DNA of 64,000 nucleotides from Qipengyuania aestuarii (lineage in GTDB: Bacteria; Pseudomonadota; Alphaproteobacteria; Sphingomonadales; Sphingomonadaceae): NCBI RefSeq assembly GCF_019711535.1, contig NZ_JAIGNP010000002.1, positions 186,001-250,000 on the forward strand. Direction: 5' to 3'. A program made the position numbers and the translations under genes. Of this stretch, positions 44,427-54,907 are shown piece by piece. The notes beneath the pieces are model-generated. The model had not been told where the DNA came from. It made no database searches and saw nothing but the letters and a program-made list of their open reading frames with translations. The first letter of the stretch is position 1. Each line of letters begins with the position of its first letter.

Positions 44427-46571
44427 TTACCAGATGCTGATGCGCTCTTCCGGCGGGAGGTAAAGCGCGTCATCCTTGGTCACGTTGAACGCCTTGTACC
44501 AAGCGTCCATGTTCCGCACGATGCCGTTCACGCGGAACTCTTCGGGGCTGTGCGGATCGGTGGTGAGGCGCTGACGTGCGGCAGCTTCGCGCTGCTGCGA
44601 ACGCCAGACCTGCGCCCAGGCCAGGAAGAAGCGCTGATCGCCGGTCAGGCCGTCGATCACCTTGTCTTCCTTGCCGTTCAGCGAGAGCTTGTAGGCACGG
44701 TAGGCCAGGCTCAGCCCGCCGAGATCGCCGATATTCTCACCGAGCGTCAGGCGGCCATTCACACAGGTTTCGCCATCGTCCAGCGGGCAGTAGGAATTAT
44801 ACTGTTCCACCAGCGCATCGCCCAGCTTGTCGAAGGCTTGGCGATCGGCATCGGTCCACCAGTTGCGCAGCATGCCGGTGCCGTCCGACTTGGAGCCCTG
44901 ATCGTCGAAGCCGTGGCCCATTTCATGGCCGATCACACCGCCGATGCCGCCATAGTTCACCGCCGGATCCGCACTGATGCCGAAGAACGGCTGCTGCAGG
45001 ATGGCGGCGGGGAAGACGATCTCGTTCTTGGTCGGATTGTAATAGGCATTCACCGTCTGCGGCAGCATATACCACTCGGTCCGGTCGATCGGGCCGCCAA
45101 GCTTGCTCAGCATGTCGTTCCAGGCCCATTTCGAAGCCTCGATACGGTTGGCAATCGGCGAGGCTGGCTGGATCGTCAGGCCTTCGTAGGTTTCGAGATT
45201 GTCCCGGTAACCGATCTTGGGATCGAAAGCGTCCAGCTTGGCGATCGCCTGCTTTTTGGTATCGCGGCCCATCCAGTCGAGTTCCTCGATAGAGTTCGCC
45301 ATCGCCCGGCGCAGATTGGCGACGAGTTCGTCCATCGCCGCCTTGTTTTCCGGCGGGAAATAGTCGGCGACATAGGATTTGCCGAGCAGTTCGCCCATCA
45401 GGCTTTCGGTTTCACCGATGGCGCGCTTCCAGCGGGGGCGCTGTTCGGGAGTGCCGTTGAGCAGCGTGCCGTAGAAGGCGAAATTCGCATCGTCGAACCG
45501 CTTGGGCAGTACTTCGGCGTTGCTGGAAAGGAAGCCCTTGGCGGTCCACGCCTGCAGCACATCCATCGGCGTTTCGAGGATAAGCTGCATCGCGGCGGGC
45601 ATGCCGCCGCCGATCTTGGCGAGGGTTTCCGCATCGAGGCCGAGCTCTTCGGCGCGTTCCTGGCTCGGCGGGAGGTCGGTCACGATGAAACGATCGACAT
45701 CTTCGAAACCGCTGGCAGTCAGCATTGCCGCGAGCGGGAAGCCGCCAGCCTTGGCGTTGAGCTCTTCCGGCGTCAGCGCATTGTAGGTCAGGTCGTCATT
45801 GCGGCGCGTCGCGCGGTCCCAAGCAACCTTGCGGGCCAGCGAATCTTCGAAGTCATAGACCTTCTGCGCCATGCCGGCGGCATCCGAATAGCCAGCTTCG
45901 CCGAGCAGGAAGGCGAGGTATTCGCGATATTTCGCCTGGATGTTCGCGCCCTTCTCGCTCTCGTCGAGATAATAGTCGCGGTCGGGCAGGCCGAGGCCGC
46001 CGGATCCGGCATGGACCGAATAACGCGTCGGCTCTTTCGCATCAACTTCGACATAGGCGAAGAGCGGCGAGGAATAGCCCGGGCTACCCCAGAGCTCTGC
46101 CAGGCTGGCGAGCGTTTCGGCGCCCTTGATTTCTTCCAGATAGGGCTGCGCCGGAGCGAGGCCGGCTGCTTCGATGGCGGCCGTATCCAGATAACCCTCG
46201 TAAGCATCGACAATGCGCTTTTCATTGGCGGTCAGCGTGGCAGGGTCTTTCGCAGTCAACCTGTCGACCAGCGTCTTCACGTCCGAAGTCGACTTTTCGC
46301 GCAGCAGGTTGAAAGCGCCGAAGCGGCTGAATTCTGCCGGCAGCGGATTGGCATCGAGCCATTTCTGGTTGGCATAGGCGAAAAAGTCGTCGCCCGGATC
46401 GATATCCTGCGAGATGGAGGCCGGATCGAAGCCCCAGTCGCCGAATTCCATCGTGGGCAGCGGGGTTTGCTCTGCTGCCGGTGCCGTCTCGGCGGCATCT
46501 TCCGCCATGGCAGGTGCGCAGATGGCGAGGGCCAGTGCCGATGCGCCAAGCGTCAAAATTCTCGATTTCAT
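44427..46571 (-). CDS. M13-family metallopeptidase (neprilysin/PepO-like), exported
   Basis: Zinc endopeptidase on oligopeptides. 714 aa: signal peptide ending AMAE (residue about 22), N-terminal M13 domain, then the active-site HEMGH at H549-H553, third ligand E612 in GENIGDLGG, and NAYYNPTKNEIVFPA. The C-terminal W of CxxW-type M13 enzymes is present but without the usual Cys. AAGGAG lies 8 bases before ATG 46571. Predicted periplasmic. Confidence 0.95.
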   Translation of the reverse strand: MKSRILTLGASALALAICAPAMAEDAAETAPAAEQTPLPTMEFGDWGFDPASISQDIDPGDDFFAYANQKWLDANPLPAEFSRFGAFNLLREKSTSDVKTLVDRLTAKDPATLTANEKRIVDAYEGYLDTAAIEAAGLAPAQPYLEEIKGAETLASLAELWGSPGYSSPLFAYVEVDAKEPTRYSVHAGSGGLGLPDRDYYLDESEKGANIQAKYREYLAFLLGEAGYSDAAGMAQKVYDFEDSLARKVAWDRATRRNDDLTYNALTPEELNAKAGGFPLAAMLTASGFEDVDRFIVTDLPPSQERAEELGLDAETLAKIGGGMPAAMQLILETPMDVLQAWTAKGFLSSNAEVLPKRFDDANFAFYGTLLNGTPEQRPRWKRAIGETESLMGELLGKSYVADYFPPENKAAMDELVANLRRAMANSIEELDWMGRDTKKQAIAKLDAFDPKIGYRDNLETYEGLTIQPASPIANRIEASKWAWNDMLSKLGGPIDRTEWYMLPQTVNAYYNPTKNEIVFPAAILQQPFFGISADPAVNYGGIGGVIGHEMGHGFDDQGSKSDGTGMLRNWWTDADRQAFDKLGDALVEQYNSYCPLDDGETCVNGRLTLGENIGDLGGLSLAYRAYKLSLNGKEDKVIDGLTGDQRFFLAWAQVWRSQQREAAARQRLTTDPHSPEEFRVNGIVRNMDAWYKAFNVTKDDALYLPPEERISIW

Positions 46572-46698
46572 GAGTGCAGTCTCCTTCAGGCAGCCGACCG
46601 CGCTCGCAGGAGAGCAGGCGACCTCGTGCAGTTTGGATAGCATATTGAGGCGACGGGAGTCGCCGTTCGTCGGATGGACGGCGAATTTGGTCGAACGG

Positions 46699-48516
46699 TC
46701 AGGCCGCTTCATCGCCGAACTGAAGCTTCGACAAGCGCGCATACAGCCCGCCATTTACCGCTAGCTGATCATGCGTTCCCTGCTCGACCATTCTACCCTG
46801 ATCCATGACCACGATGCGGTCCGCCGCCCTCACCGTGGCGAGCCGGTGAGCGATCACCAGCGTGGTGCGGTTTTCCATCAGGCGGTCGAGCGCATCCTGC
46901 ACCAGCCGTTCGCTTTCCGCATCGAGCGCGCTGGTTGCTTCGTCCAGCAGCAGGATCGGGGCATCGCGAAGGAGCGCACGCGCAATGGCGAGGCGCTGGC
47001 GCTGGCCGCCCGAAAGCTGAGTCCCGTCCTCGCCCAGATGGGTATCGAGCCCTCGCGGCAGATTTTCGAGAAAGTCCGCGGCGTTTGCGACCTTGGCAGC
47101 CTGCCAGATTTCTTCCTCGGTGGCGTCCCATTGGCCATACCGCAGATTGTCCCGCGCACTGGCGGAGAACAACACGCCTTCCTGCGGAACGAGGGCAATA
47201 CGGCGGCGGATTTCCGCCGGATCCGCCTTTGCGAGCGGAATTCCATCGAGCCTGACAGTGCCCGCCTGCGGGTCGTAAAAGCGTTCGGCCAGCTGGAACA
47301 GCGTGGACTTGCCCGCGCCCGATGGGCCCACAATGGCCACAGTCTCGCCGGGTTCGACCTCCAGCGTGAAATCTTCCAGCGCGGCAGTTTCGGGCCGCGT
47401 CGGATAGCGGAAGGTCACATTGCGGAACGACAGGCCGCCGCGTGCCGGCTTTGGCAGCGGCATGGGGCTTTCCGGTGCGGAAATCTCCGGCTCGGCATTA
47501 AGCAGCTCGGCAAGCCGGCTGGCCGCGCCCGCTGCGCGCAGCAGGTCGCCCAGAACTTCGGTCAGCGCGCCGAAGCTGCCCGCAGCGATGACGCCTGCGA
47601 AGACGAAAGCCGCGATGGTACCGCCCGTGATCACGCCTTCTTCCACCAGCAGGGCGCCGCGCCACAGCAGAACGGTAATCGATCCGAAGACCAGTGTGAT
47701 GAGGATCGCCGTCATCACCGCCCGGATCAGGATGCGCTGCCGCGCAATATCGAACGTGCGTTCTACGGCGTCGCCGAACCGCTCGCCTTCGCGCGCCTGC
47801 TGGCCGAAGGCCTGTACGATCTTGGTCGCCGACAGGACTTCCGTCACCATCGAGCCGACGTCGGCAACGCGGTCCTGGCTGGTGCGGCTGACCTTGCGGA
47901 GCCGGGATCCGAAGATGGCGATGGGGATGATCACCACGGGAATGCCGATGACGAGATAGAGCGCCAGCTGCGGCGCGAGCCAGAAGAGATAGCCGACGCT
48001 GAGGACGGCCATGATGAGGTTGCGCAGGGCGACCGAGAGCGTGGTGCCCACCGTCTGCTCGATGATCGCGGTATCAGCGGTCATCCGGCTCGAGATTTCC
48101 TTGGGGCTGTTGGTCTCGAAGAAGGAAGGAGAAAGGCGCAGCAGGTTTGTGTGCACGGCCTTGCGCACATCCGCGACAACGCGTTCGCCCAGCCAGCTGA
48201 CGAAATAGAAACGCAGGGCGGTAAAGATGCCCAAGGCGCCCACCAGGATCAGGAGATAACGGAACCAGCGCCCGATATCCGCCCCGCCTTCGGCCGCAAA
48301 ACCGCGGTCGATGATAAGCTTCAGCGCGCTCGGCAGCGCCAGCGAGCTGATGATTGCGGTGATCAGCAGGGCCGCGGCGGCCAGGACCAGCTGTAATGGA
48401 TAGGCCTTGGCAGCATCGTACACCATGCGCAGCGGTTTCAGGCTGCGGTTTTCGCCGTCGCGTCGCCGCCCGAATATCCGGCGGCGAGCTTTCTCAGGTG
48501 TACCCGTCTCGTCCAT
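46699..48516 (-). CDS. ABC transporter, fused membrane and ATPase domains (MsbA-like)
   Basis: 605 aa half-transporter. Six membrane helices (residues about 40-330), then Walker A GPSGAGKST at 397-405 (K403), signature LSGGQRQRLA and Walker B ILLLDEATSALD. The topology matches exporters such as MsbA and lipid or drug exporters; substrate unknown. A longer frame begins at 48612, but ATG 48516 gives the normal N-terminus (MDETGTPEKARRR). Upstream, 169 bases of spacer to the divergent PHA depolymerase gene. Confidence 0.93.
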   Translation of the reverse strand: MDETGTPEKARRRIFGRRRDGENRSLKPLRMVYDAAKAYPLQLVLAAAALLITAIISSLALPSALKLIIDRGFAAEGGADIGRWFRYLLILVGALGIFTALRFYFVSWLGERVVADVRKAVHTNLLRLSPSFFETNSPKEISSRMTADTAIIEQTVGTTLSVALRNLIMAVLSVGYLFWLAPQLALYLVIGIPVVIIPIAIFGSRLRKVSRTSQDRVADVGSMVTEVLSATKIVQAFGQQAREGERFGDAVERTFDIARQRILIRAVMTAILITLVFGSITVLLWRGALLVEEGVITGGTIAAFVFAGVIAAGSFGALTEVLGDLLRAAGAASRLAELLNAEPEISAPESPMPLPKPARGGLSFRNVTFRYPTRPETAALEDFTLEVEPGETVAIVGPSGAGKSTLFQLAERFYDPQAGTVRLDGIPLAKADPAEIRRRIALVPQEGVLFSASARDNLRYGQWDATEEEIWQAAKVANAADFLENLPRGLDTHLGEDGTQLSGGQRQRLAIARALLRDAPILLLDEATSALDAESERLVQDALDRLMENRTTLVIAHRLATVRAADRIVVMDQGRMVEQGTHDQLAVNGGLYARLSKLQFGDEAA

Positions 48517-48685
48517 GTGCGCCCAGTTAGGCGCGGGGAGCGCTAAAATCCACACCGCTGCGCCGCAAACGGCACTTTTACACTGTTTGTGCATTGCACA
48601 ATCGCGAACCAATCGTCACATTGTGGCAAATCGGACGTGCCGCGGAAAAAGCCATAACAGTGCGGCCAGCAGGGAACGCCAGCAT

Positions 48686-49921
48686 ATGCTCTACCACCTT
48701 CACGAACTCCAGAGGAGCTGGCTTTCCAGCGCCAGCACCTTTGCGTCGATCGGCTCGGAAATGCTTTCGAATCCGGCGCTGTCTATGGGTTACATGGGGA
48801 TGGGCCAGATGGCCGCCAGCGCGCTGGAAGTCTTCGCCCACGCAACGGCGACTTATGGCAAACCGGCCTGGGGGATCGAACACGTGACCGTGGATCGTGA
48901 CCAGTTTCCAGTGGTGGAATCCACCGTGCTCAACAAGCCCTTCGGTGATCTCAAGCGATTCCACCGCGAAGGTCTTCCGGAAGATGCGCCGCGCCTGCTG
49001 GTGGTCGCGCCGATGAGCGGGCATCACGCCACGCTTCTGCGCGGTACGGTCGAACGCATGCTGCAGAACTACGTGGTTTTCGTCACCGACTGGGCCGATG
49101 CGCGCGATGTCCCGCTGCACGAAGGCGAGTTCGATCTCGATGATTACATGGAATATGTGATCGAGTTTCTGGAGCATATCGGCCCGGGCAAAAACGGCGG
49201 CGGCGCGAATGTGATGGCGGTGTGCCAGCCCTCGGTGCCGGTTTTCGCTGCCACTGCGATCATGAACCGCGACGGCAATGAATGCGCTCCGAAAACGTTG
49301 ACCATGATGGGCGGGCCGATCGATACGCGGTGTTCACCCACCAGCGTCAACGATCTGGCGATGGAGCGGCCGATAGAGTGGTTCCGCCATAATGTGATCG
49401 CCACTGTGCCGGTGCAGTATCGGGGATCGGGGCGTAAGGTCTATCCGGGCTTCATGCAGCTGGCCGGCTTCATGACCATGAACCTCGGGAATCACATGAT
49501 GAGCCATTACGAGATGTTCAAACACCTCAACAAGGGCGACGATGCGAGCGCGCAGGCGACGAAGGATTTCTACGACGAATATCGCAGCGTCTGCGACATG
49601 ACGGCGGAATTTTATCTGCAGACTGTGGTGGAGGTATTCCAGAAACACTCCATCCCCAACGGCACCTTCATGCACCGCGGCAAGCGCGTGGATCTGGGAG
49701 ACATCACGGAAACCGCGCTGCTCGCCATCGAAGGCGAACGGGACGATATTTCTGGCCTGGGTCAGACCCGTGCCGCACTAGAGCTGACGCCCAATCTCGA
49801 TGTCTCGAAAAAGCGCTACTACATGGCGGAAGGTGCCGGGCATTATGGCATCTTCAACGGCAGCAAATGGCGCGACCGGATCGCGCCGGTGGTGGAGGAA
49901 TTCATCGCCGCGCATGGGTGA
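48686..49921 (+). CDS. phaZ: Intracellular polyhydroxyalkanoate depolymerase
   Basis: Mobilises stored PHB granules. 411 aa. The nucleophile is cysteine, C180 in MAVCQPSV, as in Ralstonia PhaZ1 and unlike secreted depolymerases. Other signatures: MSGHHATLLRGTVERML, an Asp in EGERDDISGLGQT and the catalytic His in GHYGIFNGSKWR. ATG 48686. PHA synthase is not in the window. Confidence 0.93.
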   Translation: MLYHLHELQRSWLSSASTFASIGSEMLSNPALSMGYMGMGQMAASALEVFAHATATYGKPAWGIEHVTVDRDQFPVVESTVLNKPFGDLKRFHREGLPEDAPRLLVVAPMSGHHATLLRGTVERMLQNYVVFVTDWADARDVPLHEGEFDLDDYMEYVIEFLEHIGPGKNGGGANVMAVCQPSVPVFAATAIMNRDGNECAPKTLTMMGGPIDTRCSPTSVNDLAMERPIEWFRHNVIATVPVQYRGSGRKVYPGFMQLAGFMTMNLGNHMMSHYEMFKHLNKGDDASAQATKDFYDEYRSVCDMTAEFYLQTVVEVFQKHSIPNGTFMHRGKRVDLGDITETALLAIEGERDDISGLGQTRAALELTPNLDVSKKRYYMAEGAGHYGIFNGSKWRDRIAPVVEEFIAAHG

Positions 49922-49967
49922 GGGGTGTTTTTCCCTGAGAGGATGAATCGAAGAGGCGACCTCGGGC

Positions 49968-50552
49968 ATGTATGAAGAAGAGGATAATGCGGTTCACATC
50001 TCCTTCCAGTGGGTAGTCGGTGATACACGGGCGCTCGAACAAAATGTGCGTGAAATGATCGGCTTTGATCACTCGTATGGGATTGCGGTTTTGTCTCGAC
50101 TGGTCGCGTTTTTGCTGACCTATTTCGTGGCGAAGGCCTTACTACCGAATACTGACTTTTTCGTGCTCATTTGGATTGTGCTCGCTGCCAGTCTCTCAAT
50201 TTGGGTCTCGCTGGGAGTTGAGATTTCTCTCATGAGGATGCTTGAACGATTGCAAGCAGACGACCCCAAACGAGTTGGCTGAAATTCAGTTTGGCTGGAC
50301 ACATCGGGGGTCTCTTGGAGCACTGAAACCAGCGAGGATTATACAAGCTGGCTAGGTGTTATCGATGTAGTCGAACGAGAAGGTTCGCTCTTCATTAAGA
50401 CCGGACCAGCTCATGGCTATTACATTCCACCTAGGATCTTCGCATCCTCAGACGAACTTGCGAAATGCAAGAAGCTAATCGAGAGGTTGAGAAAAGATCC
50501 AGTCCCTTCCAAGCATCTCGTCGAATCTGGCGAAGGCATGGTCAAACATTAA
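49968..50552 (+). pseudogene. YcxB-like membrane protein gene interrupted by an in-frame TGA at 50280
   Basis: The first part (104 codons) has two membrane segments (LSRLVAFLLTYFVAKALL; FFVLIWIVLAASLSIWVS). After TGA at 50280-50282 the same frame stays open for another 89 codons to TAA at 50550, with a YcxB-type ending: SGVSWSTETSEDYTSWLGV, VVEREGSLFIK, YYIPPRIFASSDEL and KKLIERLRKD. Together they make the usual length of such proteins (about 194 aa). The TGA is flanked by GGC and AAT; a C-to-T change of CGA would explain it. Base composition is AT-richer than the neighbours. Either a recent nonsense mutation, a sequencing error, or read-through. Confidence 0.75.
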
Positions 50553-50610
50553 GAGGCGCCATCGGCGCGCGCGATTGAGCGCTCTGGCTCGGAAAATTGC
50601 TTAATCGGGA

Positions 50611-51450
50611 TCATTTCAACTTCTCCGCATGCCAGGCTACATGCTCGGCCATGAAGGTCGAGATGAAGTAATAGGAGTGGTCGTAGCCCTCCTGCATGCG
50701 GATGTCCGCGGGAATGCCGGCCTTGGCGCAGGCCATCGACAGAAGGCCGGTCTTGAGCTGGTCCTCGAGGAAATTGTCCGCCGTACCTTGGTCGACCAGC
50801 AGATGATCGACCCGCGCGCCGTTCTCGATCAGCGCGACTGCGTCATATTCTGCCCATGCCGCGCGGTCCTCGCCCAGATAGCGGGCTAATGCCTTTTCGC
50901 CCCATGGCACCTTGCTGGGCGCGACGATCGGCGCGAAGGCGCTGATGGAGCGGAAGCGGTCCGGATTGCGCAGTCCGATGGTCAACGCACCGTGGCCGCC
51001 CATCGAGTGGCCGGTGATCCCCTGCCGCGCCGGGTCGACCGGGAAATTCGCCTCGACCAGGCCGGGCAATTCGTCCTCGATATAGCTTCGCATCCGGTAA
51101 TGCTGCGCCCAAGGGGCCTGTGTCGCATCGACATAAAAGCCTGCGCCCTTGCCGAAATCATACTCGTCTTCCGCATCGGGCACATCCTGCCCGCGCGGGC
51201 TGGTATCGGGGGCGATGAAGATCACGCCGTGCTCCGCGCAAGCTGCGCGGTATTCGCCCTTTTCGGTGACGTTGGCATGCGTGCAGGTCAGGCCCGACAG
51301 ATACCACAGCACCGGCAGTTTCGCGCCATCGGCATGCGGCGGCACATAGACTGAGAAGGTCATCTCCGTGCCGGTGCTTTCGGAGTGATGCGAGAGAACG
51401 AACTGTTCGCCGCCAAAGGCCTTGTTCTGCGAAAGGTATTCGAGTGTCAT
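50611..51450 (-). CDS. fghA: S-formylglutathione hydrolase
   Basis: Last step of glutathione-dependent formaldehyde oxidation: splits S-formylglutathione to formate. 279 aa esterase D family: nucleophile S149 in GHSMGGHGAL, catalytic Asp in LLVDQGTADNFL and His in EGYDHSYYF; WYLSGLTCTHAN is also typical. Last gene of the adhC operon; ATG 51450 overlaps the TGA of the deacylase-like gene. Confidence 0.96.
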   Translation of the reverse strand: MTLEYLSQNKAFGGEQFVLSHHSESTGTEMTFSVYVPPHADGAKLPVLWYLSGLTCTHANVTEKGEYRAACAEHGVIFIAPDTSPRGQDVPDAEDEYDFGKGAGFYVDATQAPWAQHYRMRSYIEDELPGLVEANFPVDPARQGITGHSMGGHGALTIGLRNPDRFRSISAFAPIVAPSKVPWGEKALARYLGEDRAAWAEYDAVALIENGARVDHLLVDQGTADNFLEDQLKTGLLSMACAKAGIPADIRMQEGYDHSYYFISTFMAEHVAWHAEKLK

Positions 51451-51950
51451 CGGGTTTCCTGTGCGGGTATGTCTGCGACCAGCGGCGCATGCCCCCAATG
51501 TTCGAGCAGTCGCAAGCAGTCCGCGCCGGACAGGCCGATGGTCGCGGTATTGCGAAGGGGGTGGACATTGATCCGGTCTGCCTCTGCCAGGGTCCGGTCG
51601 AGGACCACGGTGATGCTTCCCGGCGCGGCGTTGATCGCGCCCAGCGGCGTGACCGAGCCCGGCGTCAGGCCCAGCAGCCGGTCCATGTCCTCGGGCTTGC
51701 CGAAGCTCACCCGCCTGCAGCCAATCGCCTGCGGCAGAGCCTTCAGGTCCACGCGCATTTCGGCGGGCACGGTCACCAGCCAGAACGCGCCGCCTGCATC
51801 TTTTAGGAACAGGTTCTTGGTGTGCTCGCCGGGAATGGCGTCTTTCACACCGCGGCTTTCCGCCACGGTGAAGACCGCTTCATGGTCGTGATGTTCGAAG
51901 GGGATCGCGAGCGCGTCCAAATCGGCCCGCAATCCCGCTTCGCCGCGCAT
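51447..51950 (-). CDS. YbaK/ProX-type aminoacyl-tRNA deacylase-like protein
   Basis: 167 aa from ATG 51950. YbaK/EbsC fold: HHDHEAVFTVAES, GEHTKNLFLKDAGGAFWLV, RRVSFGKPEDMDRLLGLTPG and SVTPLGAINA match free-standing prolyl-tRNA editing proteins (ProX). Such enzymes remove mischarged alanine or cysteine from tRNA-Pro. Its placement within a formaldehyde-detoxification operon is unusual. Overlaps fghA by 4 bases (ATGA). Confidence 0.88.
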   Translation of the reverse strand: MRGEAGLRADLDALAIPFEHHDHEAVFTVAESRGVKDAIPGEHTKNLFLKDAGGAFWLVTVPAEMRVDLKALPQAIGCRRVSFGKPEDMDRLLGLTPGSVTPLGAINAAPGSITVVLDRTLAEADRINVHPLRNTATIGLSGADCLRLLEHWGHAPLVADIPAQETR

Positions 51951-51952
51951 GC

Positions 51953-52345
51953 TCACTTGGGGCGATAGATGCCGCAAATCTTGTGGCCGTCGAGATCGCG
52001 GAAATAGGACAGATGCACATCGCCCATGCTGGTCTGACGAAGGCCGGGGGCATCCTCGCATGTCGTCCCGCCCGCGGCGATGGCGACATCGTGGAGTTCC
52101 TTCACCTGTTCCGGCGAAGAACATTTGAAACCCAGCGTGAAGCCATTGGCGCAGGTCGCCGCCTCGTCATTGATCGGCTGCGACAGCGCCAGCACGTTGC
52201 CGTCATGCATGAAGAACACTCGCTTGTGGCCGCTGTCGGACGTATTGTCCATCGAACCGGCCGCCCCCAGCACGCTGAGGACCTTCTCGTAGAAAGCCTT
52301 CGATTTCTCGATATCGTTGGTGCCGATCATGACATGATTGAACAT
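51953..52345 (-). CDS. VOC/glyoxalase-superfamily protein
   Basis: 130 aa from ATG 52345. Vicinal oxygen chelate fold: MFNHVMIGTNDIEKSKAFYE at the start, VLSVLGAAG, ANGFTLGFKCSSPEQV and DVHLSYFRDLDGHKICG at the end, with the metal-type Glu replaced by unclear positions. Often annotated as lactoylglutathione lyase-like or glutathione-dependent detoxification protein. Lies in the formaldehyde operon, 22 bases from the cupin gene and 2 bases from the deacylase gene. Confidence 0.85.
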   Translation of the reverse strand: MFNHVMIGTNDIEKSKAFYEKVLSVLGAAGSMDNTSDSGHKRVFFMHDGNVLALSQPINDEAATCANGFTLGFKCSSPEQVKELHDVAIAAGGTTCEDAPGLRQTSMGDVHLSYFRDLDGHKICGIYRPK

Positions 52346-52367
52346 GGGTACTCTCCTCGCTTTGGTT

Positions 52368-52720
52368 TCAGGCGTCGACCGCAATCGTAGCGGTTTCGGG
52401 ATCGCCGGTGTTGGGGGAATCTGCCGGGTCCAACAGCAGGACCTGAACCTCTCCCTTGCGTGCGTTGGGCCTGTGTTCCTCCCCCGCCTCGATCAGGAGC
52501 AGGTCGCCCGGATGCAGAGTTTCGGTACGACCGCGAAACTCGATGTCGAGCTCGCCGTCGAGGCACAGGAACAGCTCGTCATGAGTGTGCCTGTGCCATT
52601 CGAACTCCCCCTCGAGCCTCGCGATACGCACCTCGTGACCCTCGTATCGCGCGACAATGCGCGGCGCCCATCGTTCGGTGAACGTGCCGAACTTTTCGGC
52701 GAGGGTCACTTTGCTGGCCA

Positions 52721-52721
<1 letters not shown>
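52368..52721 (-). CDS. Cupin-domain protein
   Basis: 117 aa from ATG 52721. Cupin motifs: HRHTHDELFLCLDGELDI and LHPGDLLLIEAGEEHRPNA, with metal-type His/Glu. No enzymatic role assignable; such cupins accompany adhC in some alphaproteobacteria. ATG overlaps the adhC stop (ATGA). It could bind a metal or act on an aldehyde adduct (inference). Confidence 0.85.
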
Positions 52722-53830
<1,109 letters not shown>

Positions 53831-53930
53831 GGCGCGTATATCTCCTTTGGCGATCGGGCCTAGGGAAGGGCGCTGGCGCTCGCAAGACGTGTTGCTTGCC
53901 GTTCAGCGTGCAGGATATAGAAGTGGCCGC

Positions 53931-54296
53931 ATGAAACTGCTTATGGCCCCGCTCGCTGTCCTCATGCTCTCTCCCGCCGCACAGGCGCAGGAGACTGCGG
54001 CAACGCCGCAGCTCACCGCCCAGCAATCCGCCACGCTGCGCTGCTCGGCCGCCTTCGCCATCGTGGCGCAGGGGCAGAGTGAAGGCGTCGAGGCTGCTCT
54101 GGCCTATCCTCCGATGAACAAGCGGGGGCGCGAGTTTTTCGTGCGCAGTACTGCGCGATTGATGGATGAGCTGAGCCTTGACCGCACCGCGTTGCAGGAA
54201 CTCGCGGCGAAGGAAGCGCGTGACTTGCAAAATGAAGGTGCGGTGGACGAGGTGATGCCCGCCTGCCTCATGATGCTGGACGCTTCGGGGCTTTAA
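53931..54296 (+). CDS. Small exported protein, unknown
   Basis: 121 aa with a signal peptide (MKLLMAPLAVLMLSPAAQA). The mature part starts QETAATPQLTAQQSATLRCSA and ends with MPACLMMLDASG; two cysteines could form a disulfide. Divergent from adhC, sharing about 100 bases of promoter region. No family recognised. Confidence 0.7.
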   Translation: MKLLMAPLAVLMLSPAAQAQETAATPQLTAQQSATLRCSAAFAIVAQGQSEGVEAALAYPPMNKRGREFFVRSTARLMDELSLDRTALQELAAKEARDLQNEGAVDEVMPACLMMLDASGL

Positions 54297-54363
54297 GCGG
54301 TGTTCAGGCCCCTGTCAGCGGCAGCGGCCTATCGATCCCGTGAACTGCCGAATGGGGATAGCA

Positions 54364-54831
54364 ATGCGTAAACTTATCTTGGCGACTATGGCGACTGCGG
54401 CTCTTGCCGCACCGATGTCGCTGTCGGCTCAGGAAGTCGTGGAGATTGGCGAGCCGATTCACAACCAGGACGCCTCGCAAGATCTTTCCGGCTTTGCCGA
54501 GCGCATGCAGGATCCGGATACGCAGCGCGAGCTGGCGCTGATGGTTCGCACCATGGGCGAAGTCCTGCTCGACCTGCCGATCGCCCCGCTAGTTGCTGCC
54601 GCGGGGGAGATGAGCGAAGACCTGACCGGCAAGGATCTGCCCCCAGTCGATCCGGATGCGACGCTGCGCAAGATTGCGCCGCTCAGCAGCCGCGCCCCGG
54701 AAGAGATCGAACGCAACCTTCCACGCGCCCTCAATGCGATGGGATCGATGGCGAAGGCGCTCGAAACCATGGCGCCCACTCTCAGGGACATGGCCGCCCG
54801 GATGAAGACCATCACCCCGCAAGCCAATTGA
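54364..54831 (+). CDS. Small exported protein, unknown
   Basis: 155 aa from ATG 54364; signal peptide MRKLILATMATAALAAPMS with LSAQ cleavage. Mature protein is helical with repeated Met/Leu/Glu, e.g. ALMVRTMGEVLLDLPIAPL and LNAMGSMAKALETM. No domain recognised. GTG 54340 is another possible start. Follows the preceding exported-protein gene by 67 bases. Confidence 0.7.
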   Translation: MRKLILATMATAALAAPMSLSAQEVVEIGEPIHNQDASQDLSGFAERMQDPDTQRELALMVRTMGEVLLDLPIAPLVAAAGEMSEDLTGKDLPPVDPDATLRKIAPLSSRAPEEIERNLPRALNAMGSMAKALETMAPTLRDMAARMKTITPQAN

Positions 54832-54907
54832 AAAACGTCGCAAAACTTTGACCGCGCAGTGACTGCCAGTGGACGCGGGCGCGCCGCTGATGCATGAGCG
54901 CTCCAGC

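Noticed and set aside
44550-46640. 696-codon open frame on the + strand opposite the M13 peptidase
   Set aside because: Shadow frame; repetitive Arg/Gly/Val-rich protein without recognisable motifs.
50280-50282. Selenocysteine reading of the in-frame TGA
   Set aside because: YcxB-type proteins are not selenoproteins and no SECIS-like hairpin is obvious downstream; nonsense mutation is simpler.
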